A stretch of 64,000 nt of DNA from Synechococcus sp. ROS8604. GTDB taxonomy: Bacteria; Cyanobacteriota; Cyanobacteriia; PCC-6307; Cyanobiaceae. Positions 17,130 through 24,110 of this stretch are shown one piece after another. Numbering within the stretch: position 1 is the first letter of the stretch; every line of letters begins with the position of its first letter. The notes under the pieces are model-generated. The model saw nothing but the letters and a program-made list of their open reading frames with translations, searched no databases and was not told where the DNA came from. The stretch is from the NCBI RefSeq assembly GCF_014279655.1, contig NZ_CP047946.1, positions 1,550,001 to 1,614,000 on the forward strand, written 5' to 3'. The position numbers and the translations under genes were made by a program.

Positions 17130-18210
17130 TCTTGGTCGCCTGGTCACTGAACTGCAGGTGCATGGGGTTCGGGTTGACTCCTTAAAGGGAAACCCTGGAC
17201 GACGGGGAGGTGCAGGTCCCTCCGATCACCGTGCCTTGGATCTCAACGGCACCACCGTGATGGTGCCCGTCTACAACGATGCTTCCGCATCCTCTCCCTA
17301 CAAGCTTGCATCCTCTGGTGATGTTCTTGCGATCGAGGGACCCGAGCAACCATGGTCTGCAGAGATCACAACCCCACGAGAGCCAGAGTTTTATGGCTTG
17401 AGCACAGCCGACGGAATCTCCTATCGATCGATTGCCTTGCTGCACAGCAAGGATGTGCTGGCGACCACGCTGCTGCAGACCTGCATCCGCTTCCGAGATC
17501 GATCCCAGTCGTGTCAGTTCTGCGCTATTGAACAGTCGATCGACGATGGTGCCTTGATTCGCAAAACTCCCGATCAGGTCGCGGAGGTGGCAGAAGCTGC
17601 CGTCCGATTGGACGGGATCAAGCAGTTGGTCATGACCACCGGAACGCCCAATAGTGATGATCGCGGTGCTCGTGTGATGGCTGAAACCGCTGAAGCGGTC
17701 AAACGTCGGGTCGATATCCCAATCCAGGGCCAATGTGAACCGCCGGAGGATCCGAGCTGGTACCAACGCATGAAGGAGTCTGGAATCAACAGTCTCGGTA
17801 TCCACCTCGAGGTGGTTGAGCCTGATGTACGGCGTCGGATCCTTCCTGGGAAATCGGAGCTCAGTCTTGAGCGCTACTACGAAGCATTCGCCGATGCCGT
17901 TGCGGTCTTCGGTCGCGGTGAAGTATCGACCTATCTGTTGGCCGGACTGGGTGACAGCAAAGAGGCCTTGCTGGCCTGCAGTCGTCGCCTGATTGAACTC
18001 GGGGTCTACCCCTTTGTGGTGCCCTTTGTTCCGATCTCTGGAACACCACTTGAGAACCATCCATCACCAGACAGCTCTTTCATGGTTGAGGTTTATCAGG
18101 GTATTGCTGCGATGCTGAAAGCGGGGGATCTGCGCTCCGAGCAGATGTCCGCCGGTTGTGCCAAATGCGGCGCTTGCTCGGCGCTCTCTCTGTTCGAGAA
18201 GGCTTCGTAG
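17122..18210 (+). CDS. nitD: Nit1C radical SAM protein (MSMEG_0568 family)
   Basis: 362 residues, start overlapping nitC by 8 bp. The cluster-binding motif is the unusual C-x9-C-x2-C ([14 protein letters not shown], about residues 114-127) instead of CxxxCxxC, as in this radical SAM subgroup. A second Cys group at the C-terminus ([10 protein letters not shown]) could hold an auxiliary iron-sulphur site. The middle carries a TIM-barrel core with TTGTPNSDD and [12 protein letters not shown]. Reaction unknown. It is fixed in the order nitB-C-D-E-F. Confidence 0.9.
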   Translation: MSDLGRLVTELQVHGVRVDSLKGNPGRRGGAGPSDHRALDLNGTTVMVPVYNDASASSPYKLASSGDVLAIEGPEQPWSAEITTPREPEFYGLSTADGISYRSIALLHSKDVLATTLLQTCIRFRDRSQSCQFCAIEQSIDDGALIRKTPDQVAEVAEAAVRLDGIKQLVMTTGTPNSDDRGARVMAETAEAVKRRVDIPIQGQCEPPEDPSWYQRMKESGINSLGIHLEVVEPDVRRRILPGKSELSLERYYEAFADAVAVFGRGEVSTYLLAGLGDSKEALLACSRRLIELGVYPFVVPFVPISGTPLENHPSPDSSFMVEVYQGIAAMLKAGDLRSEQMSAGCAKCGACSALSLFEKAS

Positions 18211-18212
18211 TC

Positions 18213-18881
18213 ATGGTTTCGTGTCTTGATCCCAGCAGCTGCGGCATTGGCCGCAGCATCAGCTCCGCACCACATCTGTTCACGCCGTCTGTGCGCAGTG
18301 GCATCGGCATCGATGCCGATGATTTCCGCCTATCCCCCACGGCATGTTCCGAGCGTTTCACCTTTCATCTTCTTCGCCCTGATTCGTCACTGATTCAGGG
18401 ATATTGGTCGTTGCGGCGCGGCATCTTCTGCAGTGAGCAGCATGTATTTGAAGACTCAGATCGTGATGAGCTCGATGCGATCGCCTATCCAATTGCAGCC
18501 TTGCATCACAGCTCAGATCCAGAGCATGACGATGCTGCTGAAACCGATGTGATCGGCGTGGTTCGGATTGTGGAGACGGAACCGCGACTTTGGTACGGCG
18601 GTCGTCTCGGTGTGCATTCCGACTTCCGATGTCATAACCAAATTGGGAAGGGATTGATCTGGAAAGCTGTAACCAGTGCCAATGGTTGGGGATGTGATCG
18701 TTTCCTCGCCACGGTGCAGATTCAAAATGTCCGCTTTTTCCGCCGCTTGCATTGGACCTCGATTGATGAGCTTGAGATCCGGGGCATCCGCCACCACCTG
18801 ATGCAAGCGGATCTCGACTATTACCTGCCCTCACATGAGCATCGGCCAGTCGCCTCGCATCATCCAACAGCTGTGGCGTGA
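18213..18881 (+). CDS. nitE: Nit1C GNAT-type N-acyltransferase
   Basis: 222 residues from ATG 18213, 2 bp after the nitD stop. GNAT core with GVVRIVETEPRLWYGGRLGV and an acetyl-CoA loop region VHSDFRCHNQIGKGLIWKAV (Q/R-x-x-G-x-G/A type), then RFLATVQIQNVRFFRRLHW. Family MSMEG_0567/Sll0786 N-terminal type. In other bacteria the acyltransferase and AIR-synthase parts of this pathway can be fused; here they are separate genes overlapping by 4 bp, which supports a joint function. Confidence 0.85.
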   Translation: MVSCLDPSSCGIGRSISSAPHLFTPSVRSGIGIDADDFRLSPTACSERFTFHLLRPDSSLIQGYWSLRRGIFCSEQHVFEDSDRDELDAIAYPIAALHHSSDPEHDDAAETDVIGVVRIVETEPRLWYGGRLGVHSDFRCHNQIGKGLIWKAVTSANGWGCDRFLATVQIQNVRFFRRLHWTSIDELEIRGIRHHLMQADLDYYLPSHEHRPVASHHPTAVA

Positions 18882-19855
18882 ATAACTTGGGCCTTGTGAA
18901 CGCCTTGAGCAAGTCCAGTGGCCTATGGGCGAAGAGCGATATTCGCTCGGCCGCTGCCACCTTTTGCCATCAGCCTTTTCCGCAACTGGGATTGGCCGGG
19001 ATGCTTGGTGATGACGCTGCTGTGCTGCCCGCTCAGGAAGGTCAACTGTTGCTTGCCTGTGAGGGGATTCATCCCGGACTTGTTGAAGAGGACCCATGGT
19101 TTGCCGGCTGGAGTGGGGTCTTGGTCAACCTCAGCGACATCGCCGCCATGGGTGGCCGTCCTCTGGCTCTGGTGAACAGTGTCTGGAGCACCGGCGCGGA
19201 AGGCATGAGTGCCTTGATGGAGGGAATGCAATTCGCATGCGATCGCTTTGGTGTGCCAATGGTGGGTGGTCACTCCAACCAGCAGAGCTCCTACCAGGCG
19301 CTCTCTGTTTCCGTTCTAGGAGTGGCGGATGGTCCCATTCTGTCCGCTCGCGCAGCACGTCCCGGCGATGAGCTTTGGATGCTGGTGAATCAAGCCGGAG
19401 GCTTTTATCGCCACTACCCCTTCTGGGATGCAGCAACCCATGCCCCTCCCGAGCGTCTTCGTAGCCAGCTCGCACTGCTGCCTGTTCTGGCCGCAGCACA
19501 ACATATACACGCCGCCAAGGACATCAGCATGGGAGGAATCACTGGCACCGCGGTGATGTTTGCCGAAGCCTGCGGGCATCAACTGATCCTTGATCTGGAT
19601 GCTGTGGAAGGTCCTGGTGACGTCCTCAACGAGACCTGGCTTACTTGCTTTCCGAGCTTTGGATACCTCCTGGCTGTTGATCCAACGCGCACTCCAGCCC
19701 TTGAGCAGATGATGGCGAGCGATCCGACACTGATTTGCTGCCGAATTGGAGATTTTGCGGAGGGTGATTGCAGTGTGCTGTTGCAGCACTCCGGGGCGAT
19801 ACATCGCTTCTGGGATGGCAGTCATGCGCTCACTGGTTTTGGCTGTGTTCGATGA
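18878..19855 (+). CDS. nitF: Nit1C AIR synthase-like protein
   Basis: 325 residues, GTG start overlapping nitE (GTGA). Belongs to the PurM/SelD/HypE fold: GMLGDDAAVLP (ATP/Mg site), VLVNLSDIAAMGGRPLAL (the classic N.SDIAAMGG motif) and KDISMGGITGTAVMFAEAC. Such enzymes activate amides, thioacids or formyl groups with ATP. In Nit1C the substrate is unknown. Confidence 0.88.
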   Translation: MNNLGLVNALSKSSGLWAKSDIRSAAATFCHQPFPQLGLAGMLGDDAAVLPAQEGQLLLACEGIHPGLVEEDPWFAGWSGVLVNLSDIAAMGGRPLALVNSVWSTGAEGMSALMEGMQFACDRFGVPMVGGHSNQQSSYQALSVSVLGVADGPILSARAARPGDELWMLVNQAGGFYRHYPFWDAATHAPPERLRSQLALLPVLAAAQHIHAAKDISMGGITGTAVMFAEACGHQLILDLDAVEGPGDVLNETWLTCFPSFGYLLAVDPTRTPALEQMMASDPTLICCRIGDFAEGDCSVLLQHSGAIHRFWDGSHALTGFGCVR

Positions 19856-19907
19856 GACAGCCATTGGCAAAGTTACCGTGCAAAATCAATCAATTCGGCT
19901 GTAATCG

Positions 19908-20189
19908 ATGCCTGAAGTTCGTTTTCAACTGGAGTGGCCAGACGGACAAATCAGCACGTTGTACTCACCTTCCACAGTGATCCTTGATTATTTCCAACCC
20001 GGTGATTCCTTATTGGTTTCTGAGCTTGAGTCGCGTGGCGTTGAAGCCCTTCGCGAAGCATCCGAACGCGTTCGCACCCGTTATGGCTTTGCCTGCACTC
20101 GCACCAATGAGGAGGAATCTCAGCTGCGTGAATGGATCTCCCGCTACAGCTCCGATGACACCGTTCGTGTGACTGGACCACTGACCTAA
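19908..20189 (+). CDS. nitG: Nit1C small conserved protein (MSMEG_0570 family)
   Basis: 93 residues beginning [20 protein letters not shown], the recognisable start of this family (W-P-D-G and a following YSPSTVI). It contains [17 protein letters not shown] and a final RVTGPLT. No known fold-based function. It lies 52 bp after nitF, keeping the canonical cluster order. Confidence 0.85.
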   Translation: MPEVRFQLEWPDGQISTLYSPSTVILDYFQPGDSLLVSELESRGVEALREASERVRTRYGFACTRTNEEESQLREWISRYSSDDTVRVTGPLT

Positions 20190-20217
20190 TTATCACTTTT
20201 TTATTGAGCTGCCTTCA

Positions 20218-20685
20218 ATGTCTGGAAAACCCCCTTTCCCCCCGTTCACCCTTGAAACCGCTCGCCAGAAAGCGCGCATGGCGGAAAATGCTTGGAACAG
20301 CAAAGATGCCGTCAAGGTTTCACTCGCCTACACCGAAGACAGCCTTTGGCGGAACCGCAGTGAATTCATTCAAGGTCGAGCTGAAATCTTGGCGTTCCTA
20401 CAGCGCAAATGGGCCAAGGAACTGGACTACAAATTGATCAAGGAGGTCTGGGCCTGCAGCGACAACCGAATCGCTGTTCGCTTCCAGTACGAGTGGCGCA
20501 ACGCCGAAAGCCAGTGGTTCCGCGCCCATGGCAATGAAAACTGGGAATTCGCCGAGAACGGCTTGATGTCCCGGCGTGAAGCCAGCATCAACGATGTGCC
20601 GATCGGGGAGAGCGACCGTCTTTTCACCTGGAGTGATGGCCCCAGGCCCGATGATTTCCCAGGGTTGACGGAGCTGGGTCTCTGA
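20218..20685 (+). CDS. DUF1348 NTF2-like protein
   Basis: 155 residues. NTF2-like fold: N-terminal helix [19 protein letters not shown], a strand pair with [19 protein letters not shown], then [27 protein letters not shown] and a [12 protein letters not shown] end. DUF1348 proteins are often annotated as nuclear transport factor 2 family and usually bind small molecules. It is 28 bp downstream of nitG and 4 bp before the DUF3050 gene, so it belongs to the Nit1C transcript here. Confidence 0.85.
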   Translation: MSGKPPFPPFTLETARQKARMAENAWNSKDAVKVSLAYTEDSLWRNRSEFIQGRAEILAFLQRKWAKELDYKLIKEVWACSDNRIAVRFQYEWRNAESQWFRAHGNENWEFAENGLMSRREASINDVPIGESDRLFTWSDGPRPDDFPGLTELGL

Positions 20686-20689
20686 GCGG

Positions 20690-21478
20690 ATGGAGCTGAA
20701 TCACCACCCGCTGCCGCAGGCGATCCTCACGATGGCGGATCTCCAGCTGTTCATGGAACACCACGTGTTTGCGGTGTGGGATTTCATGCTGCTGCTCAAG
20801 GCTTTGCAGCAGCAACTGGCTCCATGCGGTGTGCCCTGGGTACCGCCTTCCCACCCGCAGATTGCGGGCTTGATCAACACCCTTGTAGGAGAAGAGGAAT
20901 GTGATGTGCTGCCCGACAGCCTCGGAGGACCGCTGCATCTGTCCCATTTCGCTATCTACCGCCGTGCAATGGGGGAAATCGGGGCTGACACCACAGTGAT
21001 CGATGCAGTCCTCCAAAAAGCTGCAGGCGGCGATCTGGCCAGCGCACTTCTCCACGAAGGGATTCCTGCGCCCTCCGCGCGGTTCATGCGCAGAACGCAG
21101 GCGTTGATCGCAGACGGTGAAATCCATGCCCTGGCAACGGCATTTGCCTATGGCCGGGAGCTGTTGGTTCCGGATTTATTTCGAGGTCTTCTTGATCGCC
21201 TGAGCGTGTTGGCGCTGCCATGTCCAACGTTGCGCTGGTACCTCGAACGTCACATTGCCCTTGATGGCGAAAGCCATGGACCTCTAGCGGAATCGATGGT
21301 TCTCACTCTTGCTGGAACCGATCCTGCTGCTCATGCACAGGTTCAATCAGTTCGTCAAAAGGTGCACGCCGATCGGGCTGCGTTCTGGGATGCAATTAAC
21401 ACCAAGCTTCGGGAGAGGACGCAGATCAATCGATCCAGCAGCGAACCTTCACAAATACTCTGTTCTGGTCTGACCTAA
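20690..21478 (+). CDS. DUF3050, haem-oxygenase-like fold protein
   Basis: 262 residues beginning MELNHHPLPQAILTMADLQL. All-helical with His/Glu positions where haem-oxygenase-like diiron oxidases (HDO type) carry metal ligands: FMEHHVFAVWDFM near the N-terminus, a central EIHALATAFAYGRELLVPDL, and ERHIALDGESHGPLAESM late. DUF3050 belongs to that fold family; metal binding here is my inference. As the last gene of the extended Nit1C operon, it could be an oxygenase acting on the cluster's nitrogenous intermediate. Confidence 0.8.
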   Translation: MELNHHPLPQAILTMADLQLFMEHHVFAVWDFMLLLKALQQQLAPCGVPWVPPSHPQIAGLINTLVGEEECDVLPDSLGGPLHLSHFAIYRRAMGEIGADTTVIDAVLQKAAGGDLASALLHEGIPAPSARFMRRTQALIADGEIHALATAFAYGRELLVPDLFRGLLDRLSVLALPCPTLRWYLERHIALDGESHGPLAESMVLTLAGTDPAAHAQVQSVRQKVHADRAAFWDAINTKLRERTQINRSSSEPSQILCSGLT

Positions 21479-21852
21479 CTCCAAACACCGTGACGGCTAA
21501 GGCGGCCTGTTTGACGTATTGGCACTGGGTTCGTATTGGCTGCGATTTTTACCCGTCTGGTTTGCGGTGATCCTTGATGGTGCTGTTTTGCGCTGGAGTG
21601 ATTATCCCTGGCCTGATCCATTCCTCTGCAGAATCAATGCATTAATGGGGAGCGGGGTGGCTGGAGCTTGTGTGAATCCTGCTGATCAGCGCTGGGGTTT
21701 CTGGCCGCTGCTGCCACTTGGCTTCCAGTTGTTGGAACAGGTCTGAAGGGCTGGTCCCCGAGTTGTCCCTGGAATTTTGTGCAACTGGGTGTGTTTATGA
21801 GCAACTCGCGATAATGCGGAGAGTCGATTCAATTCGCTGCATTGAGGAATCC
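21479..21852. other. Intergenic region after the Nit1C cluster
   Basis: 374 bp dominated by repeat copy F. A 75-codon frame starting at 21519 exists only because it runs through the repeat's Trp/Pro/Leu motif, and I do not call it a gene. Confidence 0.45.
21578..21808 (+). repeat. Dispersed repeat, long copy F (right flank of Nit1C)
   Basis: TGGTGCTGTTTTGCGC, CCTGGCCTGATCCATTC, TCTGCAGAATCAATGCATTA, ATGGGGAGCG, TGAATCCTGCTGATCAGCGC, TTCTGGCCGCTGCTGCCACT, CCGAGTTGTCCCTGGAATTT and TGTGCAACTGGG. Same order and direction as copy E. The frame reads NPADQRWGFWPLLPL, nearly the same as residues 5-16 of the DUF4336 protein at 34815. Confidence 0.8.
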
Positions 21853-22386
21853 ATGAACGCTTCGCGTTTTGCGCATCTGTGTTCAGCTGCCGTGCGACAG
21901 AGCTTGGTTGGAGCCTTTGTAGTCGTCTCGCTGCTTTCAGCGAGTCAACCGCTTGAGGCGCATGGTGATGTGAAAGGGGATGCTGCGATGCCCGTCAACA
22001 GTGGGGCGACCGGGCCTCAGATGACGGTGTATCGATCGGCGAGTTGCGGTTGCTGTACGTCATGGGGATCCCACATCGTTTCAGCGGGATACCGCATTGA
22101 GGACCATGTCACCGAGGACATGGATGCCGTGAAGAAAGCGCGTGGCATCAGCCCACAACAAGCTTCTTGCCATACCGCGGTTGTGGAGGGGTATGTGATC
22201 GAAGGGCATGTGCCCGCTTCTGCGATTCAGCGTCTTTTGACAGAACGGCCCAATATCCGAGGTCTGGCAGTTCCAGGGATGCCAATGGGTTCTCCCGGGA
22301 TGGAGGTGGCTGGCGTCGAGGCTGAACGTTTCGAGGTGCTTGCCATTGCCCATGACGGAACAACCTCCGTCTTCGCGCGTTATTAA
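21853..22386 (+). CDS. DUF411 metal-binding protein, copy 1
   Basis: 177 residues from ATG 21853; the same frame is open further upstream, but only through the repeat. Signal peptide (SLVGAFVVVSLLSASQPLEA), then the DUF411 thioredoxin-like domain: YRSASCGCCTSWGSHI (CxCC), HVTEDMDAVKKARG, SCHTAVVEGYVIEGHVP, and GLAVPGMPMGSPGME. DUF411 proteins are periplasmic and linked to copper resistance; Cys and the conserved His are likely ligands. A second copy lies at 26303. Confidence 0.88.
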   Translation: MNASRFAHLCSAAVRQSLVGAFVVVSLLSASQPLEAHGDVKGDAAMPVNSGATGPQMTVYRSASCGCCTSWGSHIVSAGYRIEDHVTEDMDAVKKARGISPQQASCHTAVVEGYVIEGHVPASAIQRLLTERPNIRGLAVPGMPMGSPGMEVAGVEAERFEVLAIAHDGTTSVFARY

Positions 22387-22420
22387 GCGGTTTCAGGGAG
22401 ACCGCTTCGGGGAACGGGGG

Positions 22421-22690
22421 TCATCGCGATGGTTTTAACAGCATCGCTGCACCCGAAACTGTGACGATGACGGTGAGCCCACCCAAGAGCATTGGGTAGA
22501 CGGGCTGAAGATTCAGAACACCGAAATTCCCGGTGTGGATCTTCAGCAGCCAGAAGGCATCAATGTCTTGCTCCAAGAGCAAGCTGTAGAGAGATCCCGT
22601 GCCTGCGGTGATCAGCAACGGAACAGCGGCGATTGGAACCAGCCAACGGTGAACTTTGCGTGCTCGCCGTGAAAGCGGTCGTTGGTTCAT
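22421..22690 (-). CDS. Small PepSY-TM-like membrane protein, copy 2
   Basis: 89 residues, two membrane helices (WLVPIAAVPLLITAGTGSLY and MLLGGLTVIVTVSGAAMLL). About three quarters identical by eye to the protein at 11615. Start overlaps the stop of the DUF3721 gene (ATGA), last gene of the DUF305-DUF3721-this operon driven from the MerR operator at 23659-23689. Confidence 0.72.
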   Translation of the reverse strand: MNQRPLSRRARKVHRWLVPIAAVPLLITAGTGSLYSLLLEQDIDAFWLLKIHTGNFGVLNLQPVYPMLLGGLTVIVTVSGAAMLLKPSR

Positions 22691-22938
22691 TGCTTGCGAA
22701 GTTGGCGGTGGAGTTTACGCTCATCTGCGCAGGGCATCCACTTTCCGTTGTTCTGATGCAGCGTATTGCAACCAATCTCACTGGCACGTTGTTGCGCGTC
22801 AGCTTTGGATTGGTAGATGCCTTTGCTGTGAGCATGGCTGGCCATGGGATGGACAACGAAAGCAGCGACGAGGGCGAATGAGATGGAGATCCATCCCATC
22901 ATCGTTGTGGTGAAGGCATTAAAAGTGATTGCTTTCAC
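22687..22938 (-). CDS. DUF3721 small secreted protein, copy 2
   Basis: 83 residues from GTG 22938, or 71 from the internal ATG (MMGWISISFALVAAF). Signal peptide ending near ASHAHS, then SKADAQQRASEIGCNTLHQN and GKWMPCADERKLHRQL, with the same two Cys as copy 1. GTG 22938 overlaps the DUF305 stop, which favours that start and a coupled operon. Function unknown; the operon links it to metal stress. Confidence 0.75.
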   Translation of the reverse strand: MKAITFNAFTTTMMGWISISFALVAAFVVHPMASHAHSKGIYQSKADAQQRASEIGCNTLHQNNGKWMPCADERKLHRQLRKQ

Positions 22939-23637
22939 AGCGCGAAAAGGCCATCAAATTTGTAGTAGTCCGGCTTATTCAGTCCTCCGCTTTGCAGCAT
23001 CTTGCGGAGTTCGATGATCTCTTTGCGCTGGGCGACGATGATCTCGCGCGCCAGGCGAAGGACGGTGGGGTTGGTGGAGTTTTGCCGAGCCTCATGGGCC
23101 ATCTGAAGTGCGCCTCCATGGTGCTCAATCATTCCCTCTAAGAACCACTGCACCCTGTTGTCGCGCGTTGGCTTCGTTCCCGACATGCGCATCGCGGCAA
23201 TCACATCAGGACTCATGCGCACCAGATCTGCCATGGAGTTGGGGTCCCCGTTAGGGCGCAATGCCACGGGATAAACCGGTGCATCCGGATACCAGGCTTT
23301 GCGCCATTGGCGCATCGCCTTGATCTCACGGGCCTGCTCGTTCCAGATGCTGTTTGCCAACGCCCCCACCCCAGGGGCGCCGATGTTGAAGACGTACTCA
23401 CTCATCCGCAACGCCCCGGTGTGATGCTCGACCATGCCATCGATAAAGCGCAGGTCGTAGGTGCTGCCTGCTGGTCCCATGCCATGGGCATGGTGCTGAT
23501 GGTTGCCGGAATGGGGGGGGTGCAGCCTCTTTCGTTTTTTCAGGTGCTGGGTGATGCATCCCATGGTCCATTTGGGCCAATGCGACTTGAGGGGGCAGTG
23601 CCGAGATGGCGGCCAGAGCAAAAGCGATTCGACGCAT
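22935..23637 (-). pseudogene. DUF305 protein broken by a C8 frameshift (or switchable)
   Basis: A signal peptide (MRRIAFALAAISALPPQVALAQ, given here as the start at 23637) and a His/Met leader MDHGMHHPAPEKTKEAAP lie in one frame. The DUF305 domain (YDLRFIDGMVEHHTGALRM, then VQWFLEGMIEHHGGALQMAH) lies in another. They meet at a run of eight C on the coding strand (G8 at 23513-23520). Removing one C joins them perfectly (EAAPPHSGNHQHHAHGMGP). Intact DUF305 proteins of copper islands bind metal through the paired EHH/MVEHH motifs. The break could be a sequencing error, a real mutation or slipped-strand phase variation. Confidence 0.75.
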
Positions 23638-23658
23638 GGAAAGAACAATCACGTCGCT

Positions 23659-23689
23659 ATTGTGGAGTCTCCAGTAAGTGGAGAGTCAA
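23659..23689 (-). promoter_or_regulatory. MerR-type operator/promoter for the DUF305 operon
   Basis: Minus strand: -35 TTGACT (23689-23684), 19-bp spacer and -10 CACAAT (23664-23659). Within the spacer is an inverted repeat ACTCTCCA-CTTAC-TGGAGACT (7 of 8 pairs). A 19-bp spacer with a centred palindrome is the signature of promoters activated by MerR-type regulators. It matches the site at 26747-26777 almost exactly. The divergent merR gene begins inside it. Confidence 0.75.
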
Positions 23690-24076
23690 CCCTTCGTGCC
23701 TAAAGCGCCTGGCGATCTACTCAAGATTGGAGTTGTCTCTGCAAGAAGCAACATTTCGGTGAAAACGATTCGTTTTTATTGTGATGAAGGTTTATTGCTG
23801 CCAGTATCACGTACCGATTCCAGATATCGATTGTTTGATGAGTCTGTTTTTGACGATCTTAGTCTAATCCTTCGTCTGCGGGCCATGGACTTGCCTCTTG
23901 ATTTGGTGAAAAAAGTAATTCAGGCACAGCGATCTGGAATCTGTACTTGCAGTGATCTCAAGACCACGATGCGCGAAAAATTAAGCGAGATTCATGAGCG
24001 CCTGGATGAATTGAAGGTGCTGGAGACTGAGATCAAAACGATGTTGAACACCTGGGAGCGCTGCGGCGGCCGTTGA
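23678..24076 (+). CDS. MerR-family metal-responsive regulator
   Basis: 132 residues from GTG 23678; GTG 23696 is an alternative clear of the operator. N-terminal winged helix with ARSNISVKTIRFYCDEGLLL and SRYRLFDESVFDDLSLILRL, coiled-coil dimerisation helix and a Cys-bearing metal-binding end (GICTCSD and a terminal ERCGGR). It is placed between the DUF305 operon and the MCO operon, both of which have matching operators, so it is the likely activator. Its last 39 bp are part of a perfect 73-bp repeat also found at 34643. Confidence 0.85.
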   Translation: MESQPFVPKAPGDLLKIGVVSARSNISVKTIRFYCDEGLLLPVSRTDSRYRLFDESVFDDLSLILRLRAMDLPLDLVKKVIQAQRSGICTCSDLKTTMREKLSEIHERLDELKVLETEIKTMLNTWERCGGR

Positions 24077-24110
24077 TGCGTTGCGCGATCAGCGCAGTGC
24101 TCAGGCTTCG
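24038..24110 (+). repeat. 73-bp direct repeat, left copy
   Basis: 73 bp identical to 34643-34715. It covers the merR 3' end (from ACGATGTTGAACACCTGGG), the 24-bp merR/MCO gap and the last 10 bp of the convergent multicopper oxidase gene (TCAGGCTTCG). Upstream of it the two merR sequences are only moderately similar, so the identity starts abruptly, as expected at a recombination joint. Confidence 0.85.

Noticed and set aside
21519-21746. 75-codon frame ending in WGFWPLLPLGFQLLEQV as a gene
   Set aside because: It is open mainly because it runs through repeat copy F; other copies end at different stops, so it is treated as part of the repeat.
22081-22363. Minus-strand frames within the DUF411 gene
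   Set aside because: Shadow frames with Arg/His/Pro-rich translations.
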